Assembly: GCF_028682175.1 (NCBI RefSeq)
Contig: NZ_JANHKS010000001.1
Coordinates: forward strand, 62,001-126,000
Length of the DNA: 64,000 bases
Source of the DNA: Pseudomonas putida
GTDB lineage: Bacteria; Pseudomonadota; Gammaproteobacteria; Pseudomonadales; Pseudomonadaceae
Reading direction: 5' to 3'
Position numbers and translations under genes: made by a program. Below the pieces are notes generated by a model, which was given only the letters and a program-made list of their open reading frames with translations, was not told where the DNA came from and did not search any database. How positions within the stretch are numbered: the stretch's first letter is position 1; every line of letters begins with the position of its first letter. Shown here piece by piece: positions 1-8,214 of this stretch.

Positions 1-1136
1 GCATGCTGAGTATCGTGGACTGTAACGCCGCAATTGCAATATTGGTGATCAACAATCCTGTTTTTACCGCCGAATCAATCAGTGCCGCAGCTTTATATAT
101 GGACAACGGCGACTGTTATATTCAAGTAGACACAGAGAATGGCCTAGTCAGATTTTCGGTCTCCAAACCAAGGGCCATGAGCAGAAAAGTCGCGCACCTA
201 AACAGAATCAGTCGGGAAATAATTTCAAAAATAGTGGAATGCACCAAAAACATTAGAATCCTACTAAAACAACAAAAGCGTCCTAGCTGGAAGCGGTTGT
301 TTTTGTATGCTGCATCCAGAGGCCCGGCCACCCAACCAGGAAAAATCAGTAACAACAAAGAAGACAAAAACTCATTAAAAACTCGGATCGCGGTGGATTT
401 AACTTCCTTTAAAGGCAAAATTGACTTATCCCCTAGAGTCTTACGAGCGACTCAAGGAATAATAACCTTTTTAAGAACTGGAAGCCTAGCAGTTGCGTCT
501 ATCGTGTTGGGGAACACTATTGCCGTTACCGAATCTAATTACATTCCCAAATGGTTAGTGAGAAGGTTCGGAAACCGGACGCTCAGAATCTTAGCGCAAA
601 AAATGATTGTAGTATCTACGCACGGTCGTCCATGGGCGCTTGCGGCGAGCGACTTCACAACAATGGAACATCTCCATCTTTTTATTGTTCGCATTCTCAA
701 CGAAGCGACTGGAAATGACCCTTTTGCGATCGTGGCTCGCAGACGCTTATCGGGTGGCAACGAAACTATTGTCACACAAAATACCAAAAGCGGGAGTCTT
801 CATTTACACATCAGCGACGAACTTTTAGCCGCACTGTACGCATTTGAAGCGAAAGTTTTGACCTTGCCAGAAGATGAACAACTCGCGATTAATCCTTCTA
901 CCAATCTCAGTCACCGCGCTATCTGCAATATTGCACAAGTATCTAGGCTGTCTGCAGAACTTGACATTGATGGTGCGAACGAAGCGGACATCCAAATCGC
1001 TAGCAATTTTTGCGGGGAATCATTAGAAGAGTTGAGAATGGCTCATAAGATGGCCCTCGATCAAGTTAAGAAATATGATTCATTATTCATCAATATTCGC
1101 ACGTCGTCAGGTCACTCTGCAAGCCAGGAGAACTGA
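1..1136 (+). CDS. Unknown protein, first gene of recombinase operon (5' end outside window)
   Basis: This open frame is already running at the window edge, so the true start may lie upstream; the first in-window ATG is at base 3, giving 377 residues. I do not recognise a family. The protein is basic in its first half and shows none of the R-H-x-x-R-H-Y residues of tyrosine recombinases, although it sits directly before one. Its stop codon is two bases ahead of the next ATG (1138), and the next gene's AGGAG ribosome site lies inside its last codons, so it belongs to the same operon. It may be an accessory factor of the recombinase system. Its base composition is AT-rich compared with the catabolic region, consistent with foreign origin. 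Confidence 0.6.
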   Translation, partial: MLSIVDCNAAIAILVINNPVFTAESISAAALYMDNGDCYIQVDTENGLVRFSVSKPRAMSRKVAHLNRISREIISKIVECTKNIRILLKQQKRPSWKRLFLYAASRGPATQPGKISNNKEDKNSLKTRIAVDLTSFKGKIDLSPRVLRATQGIITFLRTGSLAVASIVLGNTIAVTESNYIPKWLVRRFGNRTLRILAQKMIVVSTHGRPWALAASDFTTMEHLHLFIVRILNEATGNDPFAIVARRRLSGGNETIVTQNTKSGSLHLHISDELLAALYAFEAKVLTLPEDEQLAINPSTNLSHRAICNIAQVSRLSAELDIDGANEADIQIASNFCGESLEELRMAHKMALDQVKKYDSLFINIRTSSGHSASQEN

Positions 1137-1137
1137 A

Positions 1138-3279
1138 ATGCCGAGAAAGATACCAACACATTTAACAGAAGATGAGCATGTAGAAGCGCTCATTAACCGT
1201 GCTCGCAAGCTCATCAACGTGAATCCAGATGTCTTTGAAGCAGACTGGTTGGTTTCTGGAGGGATTGGTAGTCCCGAATGGGTGGTGATTGATAATTATG
1301 ACGACGGCACCACTATCACAGTCAGGTTCGATGATTACCTACCAAACGGAAGTATGCTGACCGACCGAGAAAACAGCCTGTTACTGCACCCAATTCAAAA
1401 AGCCGCCTTCCATTTGAAAATGGGCAATCTCCAACATCCGTCTGGCTGGCATAAGCAATGGTTGAGAGTCATCGACACCTCTGTGAATTTAGCGCGTTGG
1501 GTAATTTTAAACGAAGAGGTTTTTCAGCCTCAAGAATATGGTTTTCAGCTAGTCAGCGACGATCATCTTAGAGGTTATTTTCAGGAATTTGCAAGTGGAG
1601 GAATAGCTAATACATTAAAGCTCGAAGACAGACTGCTAACCATTCTACACTACTACACGGAATCTGATCTTGAGCTATCAGATATTCTAAAGAACAAAAA
1701 CTGTTTAGACGAAAAATTCCTCGAAGACGCTGTGCGCTGGTTGAACACCCAGGATGCTTACTTACTTGCAAAAAGACTGAAAATGCGAGTAGTTTCGCGC
1801 AAGTGGCTTGAGGCAGTTCTAGGTTGTTCGTCACAGCTATTCGACAGATATCCAGCCGTCGCCAATGTCTTAAATCAGCTTGATTTGAAACATTCTTACT
1901 CGGCACCAGATGAGGTAATCCTGGTACCGCGCGACGAGCGTCGAATCATGCCTGTGACTCCGCTAGTCAGAAGAACGATGTATACCCACAAAAAAGAACT
2001 CCGAATTTTTGCATCGGCACACAACCTGGTGAACGAAATCCCAAAGTTGTCTGAAGCAGCTTTCAATGACCAGCACCTAGACAAACTCGGACTGGACGGA
2101 CACACGAAATTACTTCCTATGGAAGTAGGCCTAGGAGCCATCAACAACGCAGCAGAAATGATCATATGCTATGGTGAACAAATAGTAGATGCGGCTGCTG
2201 CTTTTGCGGAACGCTATACCGATTCACGCGCCGAGAATACCCAAGCTAAGTGCAATCACCAAATGAAACTCTTTTTTAATGAACGGAAGAGCGACTGGGC
2301 TCCTAATCCAGAATATGGCAATACTACACTTATGGAAAGATACAATGTGATTTCTTTCACTTCAGACTCCCGAACGTTAGACATCAATCAAGGTATCACT
2401 TTTAAAACTCTACATTTAGCTTTTTATGGTGCTTGCGCACTTTTGATCGGCATGTGCAAACCTGTTCGAGAGGGAGAGTTGCATCGGTTAAAACTCGACT
2501 GTCTGGGTTGGGAATTCGAAGGTGGCGGCGCTGAGCTAATTCATCGCCAAGGAAAAAGTGGTGTACTTGATCAGCGTTATATTATCAGACGCCCAATCCC
2601 GTCTTTGGTTGCGCGAGCGATTCAATTGCTTCAGGTGCTCTCAGCAAAACTCCGAAAAATTTATGACGACGAGAATGGCGTTATCAGCGATCACTTATTC
2701 TACATACCACATCGCGGGATTTCTTCACCTACTGGCAAGGTGTTAGGAGAGACCTTAAACTCTGCAATCGACACTTTTTGTCTTTTGCTAAACCTTCCAC
2801 GCGACTTGGATGGTCAGCGCTGGAAGATCAGAGTTCACGAGATGCGTAAATTCTTCCTACTGGTCATGTATAAACATCATGACGGTGAGCTGCGTCGCAC
2901 ACTCGGATACGCTGCCGGGCATCTCGATGAAGAGCATATCGATGCTTATACTTCTTTTTCTCATGATGATCCCGAAAGCGTGAAGTACGAAAGTCAATGC
3001 ATTAGCGACATGCTGATCTCTCTTGAGTGCGGAAACCGCCCCACTCAAGGCCACGATGGGCTCCATGCCCTTTATAACCATGTGCGTGAATATTTTAACG
3101 TTCAGACTATTCGAAGCTTGGGGCACGAAAGTTTTATCAAGTTTCTAAGCATGCTACAGCGCTCGGGCGCTTACCATAGTACCGTGTACACGGTCGAAAT
3201 CTCGGGGCCCGACGGGGTACTCACAACACTGGATTTTGCTATTAAATTCGAGGAGCATCGTGATGATAAATACGACTGA
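1138..3279 (+). CDS. Large tyrosine recombinase/integrase (GMT GmtZ/GmtY-like candidate)
   Basis: This 713-residue protein carries a C-terminal tyrosine recombinase domain. Visible catalytic-type residues are the first Arg in VREGELHRL (about residue 445), Lys in RQGKSG (about 472), the HEMR box (about 566), and GHLDEEHIDAY (about 594-604) with the candidate nucleophilic Tyr. The long N-terminal half is unassigned. I start it at ATG 1138, seven bases after AGGAG, rather than at an upstream in-frame codon that would overlap the preceding gene. The next gene overlaps its end by 17 bases, so the genes are translationally coupled. A large recombinase, a small protein and a second recombinase in this order resemble the Gamma-Mobile-Trio set as I remember it; I cannot confirm family membership without a profile search. 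Confidence 0.85.
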   Translation: MPRKIPTHLTEDEHVEALINRARKLINVNPDVFEADWLVSGGIGSPEWVVIDNYDDGTTITVRFDDYLPNGSMLTDRENSLLLHPIQKAAFHLKMGNLQHPSGWHKQWLRVIDTSVNLARWVILNEEVFQPQEYGFQLVSDDHLRGYFQEFASGGIANTLKLEDRLLTILHYYTESDLELSDILKNKNCLDEKFLEDAVRWLNTQDAYLLAKRLKMRVVSRKWLEAVLGCSSQLFDRYPAVANVLNQLDLKHSYSAPDEVILVPRDERRIMPVTPLVRRTMYTHKKELRIFASAHNLVNEIPKLSEAAFNDQHLDKLGLDGHTKLLPMEVGLGAINNAAEMIICYGEQIVDAAAAFAERYTDSRAENTQAKCNHQMKLFFNERKSDWAPNPEYGNTTLMERYNVISFTSDSRTLDINQGITFKTLHLAFYGACALLIGMCKPVREGELHRLKLDCLGWEFEGGGAELIHRQGKSGVLDQRYIIRRPIPSLVARAIQLLQVLSAKLRKIYDDENGVISDHLFYIPHRGISSPTGKVLGETLNSAIDTFCLLLNLPRDLDGQRWKIRVHEMRKFFLLVMYKHHDGELRRTLGYAAGHLDEEHIDAYTSFSHDDPESVKYESQCISDMLISLECGNRPTQGHDGLHALYNHVREYFNVQTIRSLGHESFIKFLSMLQRSGAYHSTVYTVEISGPDGVLTTLDFAIKFEEHRDDKYD

Positions 3280-3802
3280 GACCAATATCACCGCACGTAT
3301 TGACTGGCTACGTAAAATTATAATGCGGGAGTATACGCCCACCGATGACGAGATTGAGCTCCTAGCTGATCTACGCACATTCATCACCTCGGAAATCAAA
3401 AATAAATTCGCGCGCAAAGCCTACAACACAGTGAAAACTTACTCGCTTAAAAATCGAATCATCGGAACTCCTCACCATCATCCAAACACATGGGAATATA
3501 TCAAAGAACTTCGAGCTCAGGCCCATAACGAAACACTGGTGAATGAAAGACTAATAAATGGTGAGAAACACATAAAAAATCTAGAAAACCATGCCCTTCT
3601 TGAAGCTCATTTATGCGCCATGGCATATCTCGAAATAAACGATTTTTTAAGATCACTAATAAATGAGCCATCACTCTCTAATTTACTTCAAGCCAAAATT
3701 AAAAACTTCTTGTCGATCAGCCATACCAAATATTCTCATATCACATCTCACAACCCACGCGAGGGCTCTACACTGCAGGTCATTCAAGGAGGAAAACGGT
3801 AA
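3263..3802 (+). CDS. Small middle protein of the recombinase trio (GmtX-like candidate)
   Basis: This 179-residue protein lies between two tyrosine recombinases. The start chosen is ATG 3263, seven bases after an AGGAG; an in-frame ATG at 3236 has no comparable site. It overlaps the upstream stop by 17 bases, and its own TAA shares one base with the next ATG (TAATG). The sequence is largely helical and polar with a basic N-terminal third, and I see no recombinase catalytic residues. Small helper proteins are known in multi-recombinase elements (TnpC of Tn554, GmtX of GMT islands), and the position fits such a role in directing or regulating integration. The assignment rests on context only. 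Confidence 0.7.
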   Translation: MINTTETNITARIDWLRKIIMREYTPTDDEIELLADLRTFITSEIKNKFARKAYNTVKTYSLKNRIIGTPHHHPNTWEYIKELRAQAHNETLVNERLINGEKHIKNLENHALLEAHLCAMAYLEINDFLRSLINEPSLSNLLQAKIKNFLSISHTKYSHITSHNPREGSTLQVIQGGKR

Positions 3803-5265
3803 TGACGCAACTTTACAGATTACTACCATTTGTACAGTTGCCGACGGGTGCCTCACCATTGATGCGAACCAGGCAATACAATGTTAGCTATGCGTCCTAT
3901 TCTAACTTCCCGCTTATGTACTGGCCCAACGCGATCCCGTGCCATCTAGTCAATTTATGGCTTATGGAGATTGCCCAAACAAGTACAGGCAATGAGTCCG
4001 CCAAAACTAGCGCCGTGCTAATCACACACCTTGTTAGATTCTGCTTCGCTCGCAACATATCCTTTTATGAGTTTAACGATTCATATTTCACAACTTTCAC
4101 AAACCAGCTTAAAAATGAAGTAAAAATAAACAGATTTGAAATTGCACGCCCCGCCCGGTCAGGTTCTCAAACGTTATCCATTCAACATGCTAGCTTAAAC
4201 TTTCTAATTTGGCTTCAAAAAAAACATCCCTCACCTGATCGGCCACCTATCATCGGATTGAGTACTGACCAACCTGGGATTGTTATTCAATATCGATTCA
4301 CACCCCATAGTAGTCGACCTTTCATCTGGCACCCAGAACTGGTTAGCAAAACCACTGCGGTAAATGACAAATTCCCGATGCCTGAGAAGTATATTGCCAA
4401 GCTCAGGAACGCTGTTTTCGAGCGATATCAGAAACTTCTATCTCGGACAGTGCCAGCCGATCATACGTCTGGTCAAAGCCATCTCTTGACACTTAAGTAT
4501 TTATACAGTCGAAGAATGTTTACTATCAATATGATGACAAATTTCGGGCTGCGACCTGAAGAGCTAGAGGAAATGCCAGTAGCAGAAAACAGCAACCTGA
4601 CTTCAACACTTATTGTTGTATTGCCAACAAAAAAAACGCGAACGACGCAGAATGCACGCAGGCTAAAGATCAACATGGGCCTCGCGCTGGTGTTGCAAGC
4701 TTATTTCGACGATCGCGCGGAGTTTTTACAGAACAGGCTGGACGGACAACATTCACCAAATCTAGATGACGTATTACTCCTAGGCAAAAGTGGACTACCT
4801 TTAAACAAGGCATCTCTAACAAAAGAATTCGATAGGCTTTGCGATGACGCTGGACTTGAGGACAGAAAGGTTTGCTTGTCCATGTTTCGCCATCGCTTCA
4901 TTAGTAGAGAAGTAAAAGCAGAGCTTCTGCTGCGATTCCGAAAAAACCCTGAGCTCATAAGCGAGCTCACACCCTCCCTTAAAGAAAGTGTTTCGCGAAC
5001 CGTGATTTCGAAAACTGGGCATCGCAATCCCAGCTCTATCTGGCCCTATGTAGATCAACAGTACAAGCTCTTAGCAACACCTGACGCACACGAATCATTA
5101 CAGTCAATAAAAGATGACTTAGACCAAACCAAGAACACACTTGAAGATCTCTTATTCCGCCAAAACTTCAAATCCCAAGTTGAAATTGCGGGCGAACTGA
5201 AGGCTTTGCGAGACTATATAAGATCCTTAGAGGAGCGACTTTACGCCGCAGAGATGTCCAAATAA
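3802..5265 (+). CDS. Tyrosine recombinase with C-terminal coiled coil (third member of trio)
   Basis: This 487-residue protein has tyrosine recombinase residues: Arg in GLRPEEL (about 248-254), basic KKTR at about 274, the FRHRF box (about 362), GHRNPSSIWPYV (about 405) with the candidate nucleophile Tyr near 416. The last about 50 residues are heptad-like (repeated Leu, Glu, Lys) and probably form a coiled coil. It starts at an ATG overlapping the previous TAA by one base, with AAGGAGG upstream. It is the last gene of the operon; the next gene is convergent. It probably cooperates with the 1138-3279 recombinase to excise and insert the island. The order large recombinase - small protein - recombinase points to a GMT-type element, but RIT or Tn554-like systems remain possible. 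Confidence 0.85.
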   Translation: MTQLYRLLPFVQLPTGASPLMRTRQYNVSYASYSNFPLMYWPNAIPCHLVNLWLMEIAQTSTGNESAKTSAVLITHLVRFCFARNISFYEFNDSYFTTFTNQLKNEVKINRFEIARPARSGSQTLSIQHASLNFLIWLQKKHPSPDRPPIIGLSTDQPGIVIQYRFTPHSSRPFIWHPELVSKTTAVNDKFPMPEKYIAKLRNAVFERYQKLLSRTVPADHTSGQSHLLTLKYLYSRRMFTINMMTNFGLRPEELEEMPVAENSNLTSTLIVVLPTKKTRTTQNARRLKINMGLALVLQAYFDDRAEFLQNRLDGQHSPNLDDVLLLGKSGLPLNKASLTKEFDRLCDDAGLEDRKVCLSMFRHRFISREVKAELLLRFRKNPELISELTPSLKESVSRTVISKTGHRNPSSIWPYVDQQYKLLATPDAHESLQSIKDDLDQTKNTLEDLLFRQNFKSQVEIAGELKALRDYIRSLEERLYAAEMSK

Positions 5266-5320
5266 AAAATTCTCTGCGCAGTAGGTCGAATGGCGACCGC
5301 GCCCTCGACCTTGAAAAATT

Positions 5321-5346
5321 GACTGTTCCAGCCCAACTCAACAGTC
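5321..5346. terminator. Weak inverted repeat between convergent operons
   Basis: GACTGTT and AACAGTC form a 7-bp stem with a 12-base loop in the 136-bp gap between the recombinase operon and the convergent nucleotide operon. There is no clear T-run on either side, so a terminator role is only a guess. Confidence 0.25.
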
Positions 5347-5401
5347 TAGGAGGGTTCTCATTTTCACAAAAGCGACTGGAGACCTGCCTACAAATCCTCC
5401 C

Positions 5402-5863
5402 TCACTGGGCGTCCTTTTTTAACGCTCCGGCGAACAGGCTCAAAAGATCAAGTGGGTAGACATCCTCGTCACACTCAGCGAGGTCGGCCTGCGACCACCA
5501 CCTCACTTCGCCGATAGCGCCGCGCTCTTGCCCACTCCAAGAGTCAGAGGAACATTGTTCAATACCTGCCCGCGCCACGTAGTAGTTTTCGATCGCGAGC
5601 ACATCCCCACCGTCAGGCATTTTCCACAGGAATTCCCGGTGCGCAATGCATGGCCCAACGGACTGAACATCCACCCCAGTCTCTTCCTTAAGCTCTCGCA
5701 TTGCAGCCGCTTCGAACGACTCACCCACCCCGAGCTGCCCACCGGGTGTGGCCCAATAACTCATCCCCGCCAAGACACCGGCCCTGTACTCAATCTTGAA
5801 CAACAGCAGTCGGTCACTGGGACTGATTAACAGGATGCGCGAGGCTGAGCGACGTCTCGGCAT
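5402..5863 (-). CDS. Nudix hydrolase (MutT-like)
   Basis: This Nudix-family nucleoside diphosphate-X pyrophosphohydrolase has a complete Nudix box: a Gly-x5-Glu stretch within GGQLGVGE, then RELKEETG, which supplies the metal-binding glutamates. The protein is about 153 residues from ATG 5863, which follows a G-rich GGGGGAAG. An ATG at 5878 and a TTG at 5887 overlapping the upstream stop are alternatives. It is the last gene of a four-gene minus-strand operon with two P-loop kinases, a PurZ-like synthetase and a DUF7002-like protein. Nudix enzymes hydrolyse (deoxy)nucleoside triphosphates and related compounds. In this company it could trim a dNTP to the monophosphate substrate of the synthetase, or destroy an aberrant nucleotide. 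The substrate cannot be read from the sequence. Confidence 0.88.
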   Translation of the reverse strand: MPRRRSASRILLISPSDRLLLFKIEYRAGVLAGMSYWATPGGQLGVGESFEAAAMRELKEETGVDVQSVGPCIAHREFLWKMPDGGDVLAIENYYVARAGIEQCSSDSWSGQERGAIGEVRWWSQADLAECDEDVYPLDLLSLFAGALKKDAQ

Positions 5864-5883
5864 AACTTCCCCCCACATGATCG

Positions 5884-6534
5884 TCAAGCTATGACACCTA
5901 AGACCTCACTCCCCCGCATCCGCCGAACCTCTAAGACAAAGTTCGCGATATCAGGGACGGCGTAATCGACAACCAACTCGACCACCGCTTTTTCCGGCTT
6001 GCCCGAGCGCTTGGCAGGGTAGTCCCGGATTCTGCGAAAGATTTCGGTGCCGCGACGGTGCGGCATGGGCCAGGTATTCCCTGAGTTCATGTGGCACAGC
6101 GAGATGGCGTCGGCATACGCCGGAATGAAGGTCGACGAGTCGAGCGTCAGTACATCGTGTTCGAGATGGCGATAATCGCGAGCGCCAAGCAGCCCATGAA
6201 GGCGCTTCTCCTCAGCCCAGAAAAACACTTTGCCGTTGATTAACTCATACCACTGGCGTGGTGTTGTCCCATCCGTGAGAGCCCTGATCAAGCGGCCCTC
6301 AGGCATAGGCTTCTGGTCACGGAGCACGATGTGGGAAGGGTCTCCAGCCCTCACATCCATCTTCACCCCACGATGTTCGCTCTCGTATCGAGCACGGTCG
6401 CCACCCTCTACTGCGAGGTGATCCAGGACGGCGGTGGCACTCATCAATCCGCGCGTTCTGATGCTTTCCCAGGCGCCGCATTCCGCCATGTGGTAAAGCC
6501 TAGGGTAGAGCTCGATCAACCTGTCCAGATCCAT
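5884..6534 (-). CDS. DUF7002-like protein, possible ADP-ribosyltransferase-type fold
   Basis: This 216-residue protein opens with a pattern around LYHMAECGAWESIRTRGL that I associate with DUF7002 proteins. It recalls the His-containing first strand and helix of DarT/Tpt1-type ADP-ribosyltransferases (YHxT...I...GL). Other marked segments are VFFWAEEKRLHGLL (about residue 103) and the basic GTEIFRRIRDYPAKR (about 165). The ADP-ribosyltransferase relation is my inference and needs a structure comparison. The gene starts at ATG 6534 behind GGAGATAACAG, three bases after the synthetase stop, and its TGA lies just before the Nudix gene. If it does transfer ADP-ribose, the operon would couple nucleotide remodelling to a macromolecule-modifying toxin. 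Confidence 0.65.
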   Translation of the reverse strand: MDLDRLIELYPRLYHMAECGAWESIRTRGLMSATAVLDHLAVEGGDRARYESEHRGVKMDVRAGDPSHIVLRDQKPMPEGRLIRALTDGTTPRQWYELINGKVFFWAEEKRLHGLLGARDYRHLEHDVLTLDSSTFIPAYADAISLCHMNSGNTWPMPHRRGTEIFRRIRDYPAKRSGKPEKAVVELVVDYAVPDIANFVLEVRRMRGSEVLGVIA

Positions 6535-6537
6535 CTG

Positions 6538-8211
6538 TTATCTCCTATCAGAACGTGCAGTCCAGTTCCGCCGGTCAATCAGCGACCGTAAATCGCTAGC
6601 ACCCGAGTCTTTAGAAAATCGGGTGTTGATCAGCGACACAGGTGCTTGGGAAACACGCTCCAGCTCTTCGACGAATTTGATCGTCTCCGGATCAAGCTGC
6701 TCAAACCTGCGAGCCTTGCTATTGGAGGACTTCAGATAATCGGCAAATGTCAGAACGATATCCGTGGGGGCGTTGAGCGCACATGCCTTGCGAAATTGAT
6801 CCCACTCAAACCATCCAACCCGTCGGCTGCGCTTGGTGGTGGAGGTTTTCTCGGCGGCGTTCAGTGCATCGGCTTCAAGACCGGCAATAGCCGCGATGGC
6901 ATCAAAAGTGGTTTCGTGTTTGAGCGTGCCAGAGGTGTGGCCTTCCTTGCCATCGGGGTCTCCAACACGGATGGGCATGGGGCGAACAACCATCAGGATT
7001 TTGCGAATCCTGCTGGGAGATATCCCTGCCTCAGCCAGGCACCCCGCAACGTTTGTGTCTCTGGACGTCACGTGAGGATATTCACCATGGAAAATACTAA
7101 GCCCGCTGCCCTGTGTTCCTTCAAGCAAGATGGACTGTCCTTTGCGATAGGCTTCCTCCAAGCGGTCTGACGTGCAACCGTGGTAATTTCCAGGACTCCC
7201 GACGTACGGACGAAGCTCCTCAACATCACGCGCAAGCCGGATCTCTTTACCTCTGCTCAGAATTCGCCGGGCAGCGGCTGCTCCACTTCCGCTCCCTGTA
7301 GATGCAATGGTTGAGACCAGATGCCCTTCCCGCTCTACCCCTCTATCGTCCTCCTCGATAATCGTCGCCTGTGGGTCGATGAAGAGTCGATCCTCACCGA
7401 TACCGCACTCCTGAATTTCCTTCAAAAGCCCAGGCAGATGAATCGTCATGCCAGGGCCAAGAAGCAATTGAGCGGTCACATCCCGCGCCCCTGAAGGCAG
7501 GTGGTGGTAGGTGTACGGGCCAGCAGAACTGGCGACCGTGTGTCCAGCGTTGGGCCCACCGACGCGGATCATCACGTCGTACTCGCGCGCAAGATAAGAG
7601 ACGATATTGCCCTTCCCTTCGCTCCCATACTGCCCGCCGATCAGCACATCCACGCACCTGATTTCGGGCGGCGTGTACAAATGCAGCCGTGCGGCCACCC
7701 GAACGAGCGTGTCGTTGGAGTCTGAACGCTCGGTGTAGACGCGCACGTCGGCATCATCTTTGAGCGCCTGGATATCTGACTGCTCCTTTAACTGATTAAC
7801 CTCGTCGTAGGGCAACGGGTTGACTTGTCCCTCGATGCATTTTAGGTAACGCGCCTGGAGCGTAGCATCGCTTGCATAGAGGTGCACATGCACAAGGTTC
7901 GCACCAAAGGCCTTTCGGAACTGCAGTACCTGCGCTGGGGTATTCAGGTTGTCCACCACTAACGGACACTCGCCTTTTTCCTGCTCGCACATTGCTCGGG
8001 TTTCCTGAAGCATCCAAGGGTCACCACCATCCGGTTCGTGACGACGCTCAGGCATGTCTGGTTGCGCGATGCGACGCCGCCAATCCGGATCATCAATGGC
8101 TCGACGATCGGAAACCACGGCGAAGCCAAATTCCTTCTCCAACAAGCTTGCCAATCCACTTTTGCCACTGCAGGTCTTGCCGCTAATCACCACAATCTGC
8201 CGAGTTTCCAT
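6538..8211 (-). CDS. P-loop kinase fused to adenylosuccinate synthetase-like (PurZ-like) domain
   Basis: This 557-residue two-domain enzyme has a nucleoside/nucleotide-kinase-like P-loop domain at residues 1-180 (ISGKTCSGKSGL Walker A). Residues 187-557 resemble PurA: GGQYGSEGKG (193-201), GGPNAGHTV (218-226) with the general-acid His, EGTQGSG (364-370), YPHVTSRDTN, and RRVGWF (463-468). PurA normally reads GDEGKG; here the catalytic Asp is Ser197, a change I remember as typical of phage PurZ, which makes the 2-aminoadenine precursor from dGMP and aspartate. The TKLD guanine-recognition segment of GTP-using PurA is also lost (LTFADYL). The domain is shorter than the usual about 430 residues, as in PurZ. 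Start ATG 8211 follows GGGAGAAG. It is unlikely to be the housekeeping enzyme given the fusion, substitution and island setting. Confidence 0.85.
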   Translation of the reverse strand: METRQIVVISGKTCSGKSGLASLLEKEFGFAVVSDRRAIDDPDWRRRIAQPDMPERRHEPDGGDPWMLQETRAMCEQEKGECPLVVDNLNTPAQVLQFRKAFGANLVHVHLYASDATLQARYLKCIEGQVNPLPYDEVNQLKEQSDIQALKDDADVRVYTERSDSNDTLVRVAARLHLYTPPEIRCVDVLIGGQYGSEGKGNIVSYLAREYDVMIRVGGPNAGHTVASSAGPYTYHHLPSGARDVTAQLLLGPGMTIHLPGLLKEIQECGIGEDRLFIDPQATIIEEDDRGVEREGHLVSTIASTGSGSGAAAARRILSRGKEIRLARDVEELRPYVGSPGNYHGCTSDRLEEAYRKGQSILLEGTQGSGLSIFHGEYPHVTSRDTNVAGCLAEAGISPSRIRKILMVVRPMPIRVGDPDGKEGHTSGTLKHETTFDAIAAIAGLEADALNAAEKTSTTKRSRRVGWFEWDQFRKACALNAPTDIVLTFADYLKSSNSKARRFEQLDPETIKFVEELERVSQAPVSLINTRFSKDSGASDLRSLIDRRNWTARSDRR

Positions 8212-8214
8212 GCG

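Noticed and set aside
6538..8211. Reading the synthetase as the housekeeping PurA
   Set aside because: The kinase fusion, loss of the catalytic Asp, shortened domain and island operon all argue against it.
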